Positions 39,375 through 48,936 of a stretch of 64,000 nt of DNA are shown here, in pieces. The position numbers and the translations under genes were made by a program. Every line of letters begins with the position of its first letter. Positions within the stretch are counted from its first letter, which is position 1. Source of the DNA: Aquimonas sp. (lineage in GTDB: Bacteria; Pseudomonadota; Gammaproteobacteria; Xanthomonadales; Xanthomonadaceae); assembly GCA_022241605.1 (NCBI GenBank), contig JAKOMQ010000006.1:84662-148661 (forward strand), in the 5' to 3' direction. Below the pieces are notes generated by a model. It was not told the DNA's origin, did no database searches, and worked only from the letters and a program-made list of their open reading frames with translations.

Positions 39375-40094
39375 ATGTCAACTCAAGCCACCGGCCCCGA
39401 GCCGCTCGTCGCCATCCTGGCCCGAATCGATGCCGCTGCCGCACGCGTCGGCCGCCGGGTCGAACTGCTGGCAGTCAGCAAGACCCACTCCGCCTCGGCG
39501 GTGGCGGCGGTGGCGGCTGCCGGCCAGCGCCGTTTCGGCGAGAATTACGTGCAGGAGGCCCAGGGCAAAATCGAGGCGCTGCGCCCGCTGGGCCTGCGCT
39601 GGCACCTGATTGGCCACCTGCAGTCCAACAAGGCGGCGCTTGCAGCCAGCCTGTTCGACTGCGTGGAAAGCGTGGACCGCCCAAAACTGCTGCCCCTGCT
39701 GGACGCGGGTCGCGCCGCCGCTGGCCTGCCCCCGCTGGACATCCTGCTGCAGGTCAACATCGACGACGAAACCACCAAATCCGGCTGCGCTCCAGCCGAA
39801 CTGCCCGCGCTGGCCGAAGCTGTTCGCAGCTGTCCCCATTTGCGCCTGCGGGGACTGATGTCTATTCCAGCCCCCGCCCACGATCTCGCTGCGCGCGGCC
39901 GCAGCTTCGCCGCGCTGCGCATCCTGTTCGATGAACTTGCATCCAAGGACTCCGGCGTCGACACCCTGTCGATGGGCATGAGCGAGGACTTCGAGCTGGC
40001 GATTGCCGAGGGCGCGACCGAGGTGCGGGTGGGCAGTGCCCTGTTTGGGGCGAGGACAGCCGCGGATCGGGAATCGGGCATCGGCAATCGATAA
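39375..40094 (+). CDS. yggS: YggS-family PLP homeostasis protein
   Basis: A 239-aa PLP-binding TIM-barrel protein that keeps free pyridoxal phosphate and amino-acid pools balanced. The cofactor lysine is Lys36 in LLAVSKTHS; RFGENYVQE, WHLIGHLQSNK and the late LSMGMSEDFELAI phosphate site are typical. The last residues, ADRESGIGNR, are encoded by the left arm of repeat element E, so the natural end has been altered. First gene of yggS-proC-yggT-DUF4426-phosphatase. Confidence 0.95.
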   Translation: MSTQATGPEPLVAILARIDAAAARVGRRVELLAVSKTHSASAVAAVAAAGQRRFGENYVQEAQGKIEALRPLGLRWHLIGHLQSNKAALAASLFDCVESVDRPKLLPLLDAGRAAAGLPPLDILLQVNIDDETTKSGCAPAELPALAEAVRSCPHLRLRGLMSIPAPAHDLAARGRSFAALRILFDELASKDSGVDTLSMGMSEDFELAIAEGATEVRVGSALFGARTAADRESGIGNR

Positions 40095-40202
40095 GGGGCT
40101 GCTCGCCCCCAGCTATGCTGTGCTCCGAAACTCTCTGCCCCATCAGCAGCCCTGGCCACCCTTCGCATGTCGATTCCCGATTCCCGACTCCCGACTCCCG
40201 GC
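40065..40202. repeat. GGGATTCGG inverted-arm element E, spanning yggS end and proC start
   Basis: Left arm 40065-40090 lies inside the last codons of yggS and right arm 40171-40202 inside the first codons of proC. About 80 bp between them holds a GGGGCTGCTCGCCCC hairpin. Both genes read through the element arms. Confidence 0.8.
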
Positions 40203-40994
40203 TCCACTGCCTTCATCGGCGGCGGCAATATGGCGCGATCGCTGATCGCCGGACTGCAGCGGCGTGGGCTGGATGCGGGGCTGATTACGGTCGCCGAGCC
40301 ACAGGCGTCGCTGCGCGAGGCGCTGGCGGAAGAGTTTGGCGTGCGCACCTGCGAAGAGGGCCGCGAGGCGGTGATCGGCGCCGAAGTGGTCGTGCTGGCG
40401 GTCAAGCCGCAGGTGATGCAGGCCGTCTGCGAGCACCTGCGCGGCCATGTCGACGACGCAGTGTCGGTATCGGTGGCGGCAGGCGTCTCCTGCGCACGCC
40501 TGGGTGAGTGGCTGGGCAGCGGCCGCGTCGTGCGGGCCATGCCCAATACTCCCGCCCTGCTGGGCGCCGGTGCCACTGGCCTGCATGCGCCGCAGGGGCT
40601 GAGCGCCGAGGATCGCAGCCGCGCGGAGGCCGTGCTCGCCAGCGCCGGGCTGTGCGTCTGGGTGGAAGACGAAGCCCAGATGGACGTTGTAACCGCGCTC
40701 TCCGGCAGCGGCCCGGCCTACTTTTTCCTGCTGGTGGAGGCGCTGGTGAAGGCTGCCGCCGCCCAGGGCCTGCCGCGCACAACGGCGCAAGCTCTGGCTG
40801 GACAAACCGCGCTGGGCGCTGCCCGAATGCTGGTGGAGTCCGGGGAGGATCCCGCCGAACTCCGACGGCGTGTAACGTCCCCGGGCGGCACCACCCAGGC
40901 CGCCATCGAAACCCTGCAGGCCGGCGGCATCGAGCCGCTGATCGCCTCCGCCATCGAGGCCGCCGTGCGCCGCGGCCGCGAGCTCGGCGGCTGA
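40167..40994 (+). CDS. proC: Pyrroline-5-carboxylate reductase
   Basis: A 275-aa enzyme for the last step of proline synthesis. The dinucleotide-binding FIGGGNMARSLIAGL is at about residues 16-30, VVVLAVKPQVM and RAMPNTPALLGAG follow, and the signature LSGSGPAYFFLLVEAL and SPGGTTQAAIETL are intact. The first 13 residues, MSIPDSRLPTPGS, come from repeat element E. No other Met precedes the glycine motif and no ribosome site is visible, so the start may use coupling or a repeat-derived ATG. Confidence 0.94.
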   Translation: MSIPDSRLPTPGSTAFIGGGNMARSLIAGLQRRGLDAGLITVAEPQASLREALAEEFGVRTCEEGREAVIGAEVVVLAVKPQVMQAVCEHLRGHVDDAVSVSVAAGVSCARLGEWLGSGRVVRAMPNTPALLGAGATGLHAPQGLSAEDRSRAEAVLASAGLCVWVEDEAQMDVVTALSGSGPAYFFLLVEALVKAAAAQGLPRTTAQALAGQTALGAARMLVESGEDPAELRRRVTSPGGTTQAAIETLQAGGIEPLIASAIEAAVRRGRELGG

Positions 40995-41023
40995 CCCCCA
41001 AACCGCATCCGGAGCCTCCAGCA

Positions 41024-41605
41024 ATGAGCTATTTCGCCCAGGCCGGCGCCCTGTTGATCGAAGTGGTGATGAGCCTGATCGCCGCTCTGTTCCTGCTGCG
41101 CCTGGCCCTGCCCATGGTCGGCGCCAATTTCTACAACCCGATCTGCCAGTTCATCTATCGGACCACCCATGGCGTCATCGCGCCGTTGCGCCGCGCCCTG
41201 CCGCCGGTAGGACGCTTCGAAACCAGCGCTGCGATCGTGGCTTGGGCCGTGGTGATGCTGAAAACCTGGCTGGTGATGGCACTGGGAGGCCGCATGCTGG
41301 GACTGCTGCCCACGCTCGTGCTGGGCCTCGCCGATCTGCTCGGCCTGCTGCTGTCGATCGCCTTCTGGTTGATCCTGGTCCGCGCAATCCTGAGTTTCTT
41401 CGCTCCCAGCCAGCCCCACCCTGCCCTGCCCCTGATTGGCCAGCTCACGGAGCCGCTGCTTGCACCGTTCCGTCGCCTGCTGCCGGCCGCAGGCGGCCTC
41501 GACTTCTCGCCGCTGCTTGCAATGCTGACCCTGCTGATTGCGCGGGTGCTGTTGGTGGCGCCGCTCACCGATTTCGGCCTGATGCTGGCCCGACAGGGGC
41601 TGTAG
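41024..41605 (+). CDS. yggT: YggT-family membrane protein
   Basis: A 193-aa membrane protein with two YggT modules, each a pair of hydrophobic helices followed by a conserved loop (NPICQFIYRTTHGVIAPLRR and PLIGQLTEPLLAPFRRLLP). Function is unsettled; it accompanies yggS and proC in many genomes. ATG 41024 has GGAG upstream, 29 bp after proC. Confidence 0.92.
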   Translation: MSYFAQAGALLIEVVMSLIAALFLLRLALPMVGANFYNPICQFIYRTTHGVIAPLRRALPPVGRFETSAAIVAWAVVMLKTWLVMALGGRMLGLLPTLVLGLADLLGLLLSIAFWLILVRAILSFFAPSQPHPALPLIGQLTEPLLAPFRRLLPAAGGLDFSPLLAMLTLLIARVLLVAPLTDFGLMLARQGL

Positions 41606-41693
41606 CGACCGCCAAGCGCCACGTCCTGCAGACAACCACGACTCGCGCGCGTTCTATGCTGCCGGGTCCATAGCCTCTTACCAGGAGATCCCC

Positions 41694-42128
41694 ATGCGCC
41701 TCTTCCGACTTGGCCTCGCCGGACTGCTGCTGCTCGCGCCCGCGCTGGCGGTCGCTCAGAGCAGCACCAAGCGCGGCGAGTACACCGTGCACTACAGCGC
41801 CCTGCCCACCACCCTGCTGACGCCCGAGGTGGCACGCAACAGCGGAATTACCCGCTCGGCCAGCCGCGGCCTGCTCAACATCGCCGTGCTCAAGGATGGC
41901 GAGATCATGCCGGAGGCGGTCACTGCCAGCGTCGAGGCCGCCGCCATCAACCCCGCCGGCCAGCGCCAGAACCTGCGCATGCGCGAGGTCCGCGAAGGCA
42001 GCGCGATCTACTATCTCGGCGAACCGCGGATCAGCGAAGGCGAGCGCCTCGACTTCGAGGTGCGCATCACCCCGGCCGACGGCGAACAGATCACGCTGCG
42101 CTTCGCCACTCACTTCCACAACCGTTGA
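41694..42128 (+). CDS. Exported DUF4426 protein
   Basis: A 144-aa periplasmic protein of unknown function. A signal peptide ends near residue 22 (LAVAQ). The mature part contains YTVHYSALPTTLLTPEVAR and ITRSASRGLLNIAVL, which I recall from the DUF4426 family; such genes are often found near yggT. ATG 41694 follows AGGAG. The next gene begins 4 bp after its stop. Confidence 0.8.
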   Translation: MRLFRLGLAGLLLLAPALAVAQSSTKRGEYTVHYSALPTTLLTPEVARNSGITRSASRGLLNIAVLKDGEIMPEAVTASVEAAAINPAGQRQNLRMREVREGSAIYYLGEPRISEGERLDFEVRITPADGEQITLRFATHFHNR

Positions 42129-42132
42129 GCCC

Positions 42133-42819
42133 ATGAGCCTGATCGCCATCCGCCACGGCCAGGCTTCGTACGGCGCCGCCGACTACGACCAGCTGTCCGA
42201 GGCCGGTTACGAGCAGTCGCGACGTCTGGGGCGATGGCTGGCCAGCCACGCATCGCCGCCGGAGCGGGTGGTGCTGGGCGGCATGCGCCGGCACCGGCAG
42301 ACCTGGCAAGCGCTGGCCGAGGCCTATGCCGCGGCCGGCATCGCGCTGCCTGAGCCCGAAATCGACCCTGATCTGAACGAGTTTGACCATCGCGCCGTGC
42401 TGGATGGGTATGCCCGCCAGCATGTCGGCGACCCCGCGCTGTTCCACGCCGTGCCGGACAGCCGCCCTGACCCTCGGCAGGTGCTGCAGCAGCTGCTGGC
42501 TGCGCTCACGGCCTGGACCGAAGATCGCATCGAGGACCTGCCGGAACGCTGGCCCGAGTTCCAGGCCCGCACCCGCGCCGGCGCCACGCGCCTGCGCCCC
42601 GGGGCCGGCACCGTGCTGGCGGTGAGTTCAGGCGGTGTGCTGTCCCAGTTCGCCCAGGCCGCGCTGGAAACCAGCAACGCCCGCGCCATCGAGCTCAATC
42701 TCAGCCTGCGCAACAGCGCGCTCTGCGAGTTCCACCACCGCACCGGCGACCTGCGGCTGGCCAGCTGGAACAACGTTCCTCACCTGGCGGAAGCGCGGGA
42801 GCTTTGGACGTATTTCTGA
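42133..42819 (+). CDS. Histidine phosphatase family protein
   Basis: A 228-aa phosphoglycerate-mutase-like hydrolase. The catalytic RHGQ is at residues 7-10 (MSLIAIRHGQASYG), a GGMRRHRQTW segment follows, and the second catalytic region reads VSSGGVLSQF where many relatives have HGG. Substrate unknown. Last gene of the yggS operon, convergent with the amidohydrolases across repeat element D. Confidence 0.88.
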   Translation: MSLIAIRHGQASYGAADYDQLSEAGYEQSRRLGRWLASHASPPERVVLGGMRRHRQTWQALAEAYAAAGIALPEPEIDPDLNEFDHRAVLDGYARQHVGDPALFHAVPDSRPDPRQVLQQLLAALTAWTEDRIEDLPERWPEFQARTRAGATRLRPGAGTVLAVSSGGVLSQFAQAALETSNARAIELNLSLRNSALCEFHHRTGDLRLASWNNVPHLAEARELWTYF

Positions 42820-42824
42820 GCCGC

Positions 42825-42944
42825 CGGGACTGGGGATTCGGGATTCGGGATTCGTTAGGAGCCAGAGCGTTGTACGTATCGGGGATGCAGCAGCTGATGT
42901 GCGGAGATGCTCCCGCTCTTGCGAATCCCGAATCCCCAACCCCG
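42825..42944. repeat. GGGATTCGG inverted-arm element D
   Basis: Left arm 42825-42854 and right arm 42922-42944 are complementary arrays around about 67 bp. It fills the convergent gap between the phosphatase and the amidohydrolase genes, where a terminator would be expected, and could act as one. Confidence 0.85.
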
Positions 42945-42960
42945 AAGTACCTCGGGCGCC

Positions 42961-44280
42961 TCAGCGCCCGCGGTACTTGTCATACAAGCGCGTGTGCTTG
43001 CTGGACAGATCGATCTCACGCCCACGGATCCAGGCGCGCTCAACATGGGTGCGGGCTTCCAGCGGGTCGCCGTCGGCGATGACCATAGTGGCGAGCTTGC
43101 CGGGCTCCAGTGAGCCGACCTGGTCGGCCACGCCGAGGATCTCCGCCGGTGACAGGGTGATCGCGCGCAGGGCGTCCTCGAAGCTCAGGCCATGCGCTAC
43201 CGCGCTGGCGGCGTGATACGGCAGGTTGCGCAGGTTGGCGGTGTCGAAGCTGTCGCCGGGGCTGGCAATCGCGAAGCGCACGCCGGCCGCCTTGAGCTGC
43301 GCGGCCTGGGTGAACACCGCGTCGACCGGGTCGTGACGGCGCAGCGGCAGCACATGGGTGCCGCCGAGGATCACAGCCACGTCCATCGAGCGCAGGCGAT
43401 CGGCGACGCGCCAGGCTTCAACGCCACCGACCAGCACGGCGCGCAGGCCGAACTCGGCGGCGAAATCCAAGGCCTCGCCAATCGCCTGGGCATCACCGGC
43501 GTGCAGGAATACCGCCATGTCCCCGCCCAGCACCGGCTGCATGGCCGCCAGTCGCAGGTCGGGCACGGCAATGCGACCCGCCGCATCGGCTTCGCCGTAT
43601 TCGCGCGCGCGCTCGAAGGCTCGCCGCAGGCCGCGCAGCTTTTCGGCATTGGCCCGGCGCGCGCTGTCGGCCATCTCGGCGGGCAGCCAGGGTGGCAGGC
43701 TGACCTGCGGCCAGACCACGTGCAGCCCGACCGGCGCCTTGAGGGTGAGATCTTCCCAGGTCCAGCCGTCGAGCTGGATGAGGGCCGAGGTGCCGGTGAT
43801 GACGCTGGACGCGCTGGCCTGGGGTGCGGTCAGGGCCATCAACACGCCGTTGGCGCGGGTGACCGGAATCAGCTCACTCTCCGGGTTGACCGCGACTTCA
43901 GCACGGGCGTTGGCCGCGTTCAGTCCGACCTCCGACATGTCGAGGGTGGCGCGCACGGCGCCGATCTCGGTCAGACCCAGCACGCTGTGGGCGGCGATCA
44001 GGCCGGGGTAAACCTGCTTGCCGCTGGCGTCGATGCGGTCCGCACCGTCGAGCGCGACCTCAGAGCCGCCGACAGCGACGATGCGCTCGCCCTCGATGCG
44101 TACACGCCCGTTTTCGATGCGTGCGCCGCTGACGGTATGCACGGTGCCGCCGTCAATGACGATCGGACGCTCGGCCGGACGCGCCGGCGGGCCCGGCTGG
44201 GCAAGAACGAGGCCACTTGCGGCCAGCAGGCCGACGGCGCACAGCAGGCGCGCGCGCAAGCCAGAGGTGTCAATGCACAT
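42961..44280 (-). CDS. Amidohydrolase-family exported protein lacking the HxH metal motif
   Basis: A 439-aa protein with a signal peptide (LLAASGLVLAQ) and the composite-domain fold of amidohydrolases: an N-terminal strand set with IVIDGGTVHTVSGARIENG and a C-terminal GSLEPGKLATMVIADGDPLE. The strand-1 motif that normally reads HxH reads AHSVLGL, so the usual binuclear metal site is incomplete. It starts inside the end of the larger amidohydrolase gene (11-bp overlap), and the two are probably expressed together. Activity and substrate unknown. Confidence 0.85.
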   Translation of the reverse strand: MCIDTSGLRARLLCAVGLLAASGLVLAQPGPPARPAERPIVIDGGTVHTVSGARIENGRVRIEGERIVAVGGSEVALDGADRIDASGKQVYPGLIAAHSVLGLTEIGAVRATLDMSEVGLNAANARAEVAVNPESELIPVTRANGVLMALTAPQASASSVITGTSALIQLDGWTWEDLTLKAPVGLHVVWPQVSLPPWLPAEMADSARRANAEKLRGLRRAFERAREYGEADAAGRIAVPDLRLAAMQPVLGGDMAVFLHAGDAQAIGEALDFAAEFGLRAVLVGGVEAWRVADRLRSMDVAVILGGTHVLPLRRHDPVDAVFTQAAQLKAAGVRFAIASPGDSFDTANLRNLPYHAASAVAHGLSFEDALRAITLSPAEILGVADQVGSLEPGKLATMVIADGDPLEARTHVERAWIRGREIDLSSKHTRLYDKYRGR

Positions 44281-47200
44281 GGTCGTTTTTCCCGCAGCTG
44301 TTGAGTTCGGCTCCATCGTGGTACAGGCCGCGGAAGGCCCCGAAGTGCGCCAGCCAGTTGAGGTCGGACTGCAGCATGCGCATGCGCGCCGCAGCCACGC
44401 CGGGATCGGAGGGTGCGGCCGGCTTCGCAGCCACCTGCATGGACTGGCTGCGGCGGCGGTCGGCGGCCGCCAGCGCGATCAATCGCTCGCGCTCCGAGTC
44501 CACCGCCAACCGAAGGCGCAGGTCCTCGGCACGGTCGAAATAGAGCCGGCCGTCTATCCAGGTCTGCTGCGCCACGGCGTAGCTGGACATCGGGTGCGCG
44601 TTCCACAGCACCAGGTCGGCGTCGAGGCCCTCTCGAATGGCACCCACGCGTTTCTCCACCCCAAGCTGGATGGCCGGGTTCAGGGTGACCAGCTTCCAGG
44701 CCTCCTCGTCGCTCAAGCCGCCGTAGCGCAGGGCCTTGGCCGCTTCGGTGTTGAGCCGGCGCGCCAGCTCGTTGCTGTCGGAGTTGAAGGACGTGACCAC
44801 GCCGGCGCGCACCATCAGCGCGCCGTTGTACGGAATCGCATCGGCGACTTCCATCTTGAACGCCCACCAGTCCGAGAAGGTGGAAGCGCCGGCGCCGGCC
44901 TCGGCCAACTCGCGCGCCACCTTGTAGCCCTCCAGCACGTGCTGGAAGCTGGCCACGCGGAATCCGAATTCCTGCGCCAGCCGCACGAACATCAGGATCT
45001 CGTCCTGCCGGTAGGAATGGATGTGGACCAGACGCTCGCCGCGAAGGATCTCGACCAGCGCGTCCAACCGAAGGTCGGGCCGCACCGGCTCGCCGCGGGC
45101 CACGGCCTGTTCGTAGCCGCGCGCAGCCAGGAAATGGTCGCGCAGGATCTGCTCCACGCCCATCCGGGTCTGCGGGTAGCGCGTGGTCATGCCCTCGCCC
45201 CAGTTGGACTGCTTGACGTTCTCGCCCAGCGCGAACTTGACCCCCGAGGGTGCGCCCTCGAACACCAGGCCGGCTGCGTCCGCGCCCCAGCGCAGCTTGA
45301 TGACCGCGTTCTGCCCTCCCATGGGGTTGGCCGAGCCGTGCAGCAGGTTGGCGCTGGTGACGCCGCCCGCCAGCTGCCGGTAAAGATTGATGTCGGTCGG
45401 GTCGAGCACATCGGCGACGCGCACCTCGGTGGTGACCGCGTGCGAGGGCTCATTGACGTTGCGCGAGATCGCCGTATGCGAATGCGCGTCGATGATGCCG
45501 GCGGTCAGATGCATGCCGGCAGCCTCGACCACGCGCGCGCCGGCAGGCGCGGACAGGGCGGTGCCCACCGCAGCGATGCGGCCGCGGCGCACCAGCACAT
45601 CGGCGTTTTCCAGAACGCCGCGGCTGTCGTTGGTCCACACCGTGGCACCCCGGAACAACAGGGCCTCGGGCTGCTCGGGCAGGCGCTCGCGGGCGTACTC
45701 GCCGGCGGGATAGCCGGCCAGCACCGGGATCGCGGGCGCCGTCTCGTCGCAGCGGGCGGCCGGCTCGGGCTGGCCCTCACCGCGGCCGCCAAAGCCGAAG
45801 CGGCGGCCATCGACAGTTTCGGCAAAGCCCTCGATGCGGCCATCGGCGAGTTGCGTCAGCTCGATGCGGGCGGTGCCGGCCGGCCAGCCCTCGGGCAGGC
45901 TCTCGGGCAGGCCCAGCCAGCGGCCGTCGACACGCTTCAGCTTGAGTCGCACATCACCGGCCACCAGCTCGCGGGTATCGCCGCTGCCTTCGAGGCTCCA
46001 GTCCGCCGCCGACCCGCCGCCGTGCCAGCGCACCGACAGCAGGGTGCCCGGTTCGCGCTGGGCGAGCGGGGCCAGCTCGAAGCGCTCGCCCTCCACCCAG
46101 ACCTCGAACATCCTGGCCTGCGCGTCGCGCAGCAGCCCAGCCTCGGCCACCACCAGATTGGCCAGTTGGCCCGGCGCGATCCGGCCCAACCGATCGGAGG
46201 CGCCCAACAATTCGGCCGGCGCCACGGTGAGCGCGCGCAGGGCTGCGTCCTCGGACAGTCCGGCGGCGACCGCGCGCCGCAGGGCCGGCCAGAACTGTTT
46301 GGCGGGATCACGCAGGCCACGGGTGCTGAGCGCAAAGCGCAGCCCGGCCGCCTCGACGCGGGCGGCATTGGCCGGCGCCTGCTCCCAGTGCTGCAGTTCG
46401 GCCAGCGCGGTTTGCAGGGCTACGCCGGGCTGTTCCACCGCCGGCACCTCGGGAAAACTCAGCGGCAGCACCAGCGGCATGCCGTAGTCGCGCAGCTGCG
46501 GCAGCAGCCGGTATTCATGCCCGCTGCCGACCAGTACACCGTCCAAGTTGAACTCGGTGCGAATCGCGGCGAATCGGCCGGCATCGAGCTCATCGTCCAT
46601 CAGCATGAACACGCGCTGGCGGCCTGCCGCTGCAGGGCCCAGTTCCGCCAGGCTCTGGCTGTGCTGCAGACGTTCGGGCGACAGGCCACGGCCCGGGCGG
46701 GCCGATTGCCGTTGCGCGTACCAGCGTGCATCCAGCAGGCTCTGGCGGATCAATGCCAAGCTGCCCATCAGCGAGCCCGGGTACTCCTGGCCAAACTGGA
46801 AGTCGAGGCCGAACACCTGCACGGTGTCGGCGGCCAGCAGGGCGTCGCGCCGCGGCGCCTCGTCGACCAGGCTCAGCAGGGCGCCTTGCCCGGCGAGGAT
46901 GCCGGCCTGCGGCAGGCTGTGGGCAGCGGTGAAGCCCAGCTCTCGCAGCAGCTTGGCCTCGGCGGGTTTGTAGTCCAGCACGGCGGCGGCCGAGCGCTCG
47001 GGGCGCGCGCGCCGATTCCAATGCGGCGTGCCGGGCTGGTCAGCCTGCTGGTCGTGCGGCAGGGGCTGGCCGCGCTGCGGTCCGCGGATGCCGCCGCGCT
47101 GATGATCCGCAGGCAGGCCAAGGGTGCTTGATACTTCGATGAAGCCCGGGAAAACCGTGGCACCACCCATGTCGCGCACGGGCGTGCCTGTAGGCACGCG

Positions 47201-47452
47201 CACCGACGGCCCCACCGCTTCAATGCGGCCGTCGCGCAGCAGTACCGTGGCGCTCTCAAGCACACGGCCGGGCTCGCTGATGACGCGTGCATTGACGAGC
47301 GCGACGCTGCGCACCGGCCGATCCGCCACGCCCTCACTGGGCAGGCTGCGCTGCTGAGCCGAAGCCGGCGATCCGGCAAGGCCAAGTGCAAACGCCAGCA
47401 GCGCCAACGTACACGCCACGCCGGCTCGCGCCGACGGTGATTCAAGTTGCAT
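44270..47452 (-). CDS. Large exported double-domain amidohydrolase
   Basis: A 1060-aa protein that reads as two amidohydrolase units in tandem after a signal peptide (residues 1-33, ending SPASAQQ). The first unit (about residues 45-450) has the fold markers ALVNARVISEPGRVLE and FPGFIEVSSTLGLP but no HxH. The second (about 600-1010) has LFRGATVWTND and an intact DAHSHT (His657, His659), then LVHIHSYRQDE and FNSDSNEL, so it should bind metal. ATG 47452 has GGAGGG upstream. A periplasmic peptidase or amidase role is possible; substrate is unknown. Confidence 0.85.
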   Translation of the reverse strand: MQLESPSARAGVACTLALLAFALGLAGSPASAQQRSLPSEGVADRPVRSVALVNARVISEPGRVLESATVLLRDGRIEAVGPSVRVPTGTPVRDMGGATVFPGFIEVSSTLGLPADHQRGGIRGPQRGQPLPHDQQADQPGTPHWNRRARPERSAAAVLDYKPAEAKLLRELGFTAAHSLPQAGILAGQGALLSLVDEAPRRDALLAADTVQVFGLDFQFGQEYPGSLMGSLALIRQSLLDARWYAQRQSARPGRGLSPERLQHSQSLAELGPAAAGRQRVFMLMDDELDAGRFAAIRTEFNLDGVLVGSGHEYRLLPQLRDYGMPLVLPLSFPEVPAVEQPGVALQTALAELQHWEQAPANAARVEAAGLRFALSTRGLRDPAKQFWPALRRAVAAGLSEDAALRALTVAPAELLGASDRLGRIAPGQLANLVVAEAGLLRDAQARMFEVWVEGERFELAPLAQREPGTLLSVRWHGGGSAADWSLEGSGDTRELVAGDVRLKLKRVDGRWLGLPESLPEGWPAGTARIELTQLADGRIEGFAETVDGRRFGFGGRGEGQPEPAARCDETAPAIPVLAGYPAGEYARERLPEQPEALLFRGATVWTNDSRGVLENADVLVRRGRIAAVGTALSAPAGARVVEAAGMHLTAGIIDAHSHTAISRNVNEPSHAVTTEVRVADVLDPTDINLYRQLAGGVTSANLLHGSANPMGGQNAVIKLRWGADAAGLVFEGAPSGVKFALGENVKQSNWGEGMTTRYPQTRMGVEQILRDHFLAARGYEQAVARGEPVRPDLRLDALVEILRGERLVHIHSYRQDEILMFVRLAQEFGFRVASFQHVLEGYKVARELAEAGAGASTFSDWWAFKMEVADAIPYNGALMVRAGVVTSFNSDSNELARRLNTEAAKALRYGGLSDEEAWKLVTLNPAIQLGVEKRVGAIREGLDADLVLWNAHPMSSYAVAQQTWIDGRLYFDRAEDLRLRLAVDSERERLIALAAADRRRSQSMQVAAKPAAPSDPGVAAARMRMLQSDLNWLAHFGAFRGLYHDGAELNSCGKNDHVH

Positions 47453-47550
47453 GGGATCGCCCTCCGCCCCGAACGGGGCCAGCAGCCACCTTACGGGGCT
47501 GCTGGACCACCGGCGAAGCGCCATTGGTCACGCGTTGCGGCGCGGGCTGA

Positions 47551-48936
47551 CTACACCGGCAGCGACTGCACGCCGCGCTTGCGTACGATCAGCAGGGCAA
47601 GCTCCAGCGACTGCTCATAGTTGAGGCGCGGGTCAACCGTGGAGCGATAGGCGCGTTCGAGATCGGTGTCGGTGAGGTCGCGCGCGCCGCCGGTGCACTC
47701 GGTGACGTTCTCGCCGGTCAGTTCGAGGTGCACGCCGCCGAGACGGGTACCCGCCGCAGCGTGCAGATCGAAAGCCTGTTCGAGCTCGCTGCGGATATTG
47801 TCGAAACGCCGGGTCTTGAAACCGTTGTTGGTCGACTCGGTGTTGCCGTGCATGGGATCGGCTACCCACAGCACGCGGCGGCCTTCGCGCCGGATCGCCT
47901 CCAGGTGCGACGGTAGCTCGGCGGCGATCTTGGCGGCTCCCATGCGATGGATGAAGGTCAGGCGCCCAGGCTCGTTGTCGGGGTTGAGCGCATCAGCCAG
48001 GCGCAACAGGGCCTCGGGCTTTACGCCCGGACCCACCTTGACCGCGACCGGATTGCGGATCCCGCGCATGTACTCGCTGTGCGCGCCGTCCAGAGCCGCC
48101 GTGCGCATACCGATCCACGGGTAATGCGTTGACAGGTTGAACCAGCCCCAATTGCGCGGCACCTGACGGGTAAGGCTTTCCTCGTAGTCGAGCAGAAGGG
48201 CCTCGTGCGAGGTGTAGAAGTCCACCCGCCGTACGCCCTGCGAGTGCTCGCCAGAGAGCGTTTCCATGAAGCGCACGCCATCGCCGATGGCGCGCACCAT
48301 GCGGTGGTATTCCTCGGCCAAGGGCGAGTGGCTGACCCAACCAAGGTCCCAATACTCAGGATGGTGGAGGTCGGCGAAACCGCCATCGATAAGGGCACGA
48401 ACAAAGTTCATGGTCAGCGCCGAGCGCGAGTGAGCCTCGATCAGGCGCCGCGGGTCAGGCACACGGGATTCGGGGGTGAAAGCCGGCGAGTTGATGATGT
48501 CGCCGCGATAGCTGGGCAGCTCCACGCCATCGCGCACCTCGGTGTCGGCCGAGCGCGGCTTGGCGTACTGGCCGGCAAAGCGGCCGACCCGGATGACCGG
48601 AAGGCGCAGGCCATAGACCAGCACCACGCTCATCTGCAGCAGTACCTTCAGGCGGTTGGACACCAACCCGGACTCGCAGTCGCTGAAGCTCTCCGCGCAG
48701 TCGCCGCCCTGAAGCAGGAATCTCTGGCCCTCCTGCGCTTCGGCCAGCTGCTTCTTGAGCGCAAGAATCTCCAGCGAGGTCACCAAGGGCGGCAAACGCC
48801 TCAGCTCGGAGAGAGTGCCATCAAGCGCACCGCGATCCGGATAGCGCGGCTGCTGCAGCGCAGGACGCGCGCGCCAGGAGGCGGGAGCCCAGTCGGAGGG
48901 CAGGTTGACGGCTTCGAGACTACGATCGGACGGCAT
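47551..48936 (-). CDS. Class II 3-deoxy-7-phosphoheptulonate (DAHP) synthase
   Basis: A 461-aa enzyme for the first step of aromatic amino acid synthesis, joining phosphoenolpyruvate and erythrose 4-phosphate. It is the plant-like class II type: LLQGGDCAESF, VGRFAGQYAKPRS, the metal-binding VADPMHGNTES and the HLELTGENVTEC segment are all present. ATG 48936 (MPSDRSLEAVNLPSDW) has AGGAA upstream; the longer frame upstream lacks similarity. It lies 108 bp after dsbB on the same strand. Confidence 0.95.
   Translation of the reverse strand: MPSDRSLEAVNLPSDWAPASWRARPALQQPRYPDRGALDGTLSELRRLPPLVTSLEILALKKQLAEAQEGQRFLLQGGDCAESFSDCESGLVSNRLKVLLQMSVVLVYGLRLPVIRVGRFAGQYAKPRSADTEVRDGVELPSYRGDIINSPAFTPESRVPDPRRLIEAHSRSALTMNFVRALIDGGFADLHHPEYWDLGWVSHSPLAEEYHRMVRAIGDGVRFMETLSGEHSQGVRRVDFYTSHEALLLDYEESLTRQVPRNWGWFNLSTHYPWIGMRTAALDGAHSEYMRGIRNPVAVKVGPGVKPEALLRLADALNPDNEPGRLTFIHRMGAAKIAAELPSHLEAIRREGRRVLWVADPMHGNTESTNNGFKTRRFDNIRSELEQAFDLHAAAGTRLGGVHLELTGENVTECTGGARDLTDTDLERAYRSTVDPRLNYEQSLELALLIVRKRGVQSLPV

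Noticed and set aside
44018..47131. A 1037-codon plus-strand open frame opposite the amidohydrolases
   Set aside because: No domain and no signal; the product is the antisense shadow of a well-supported gene.
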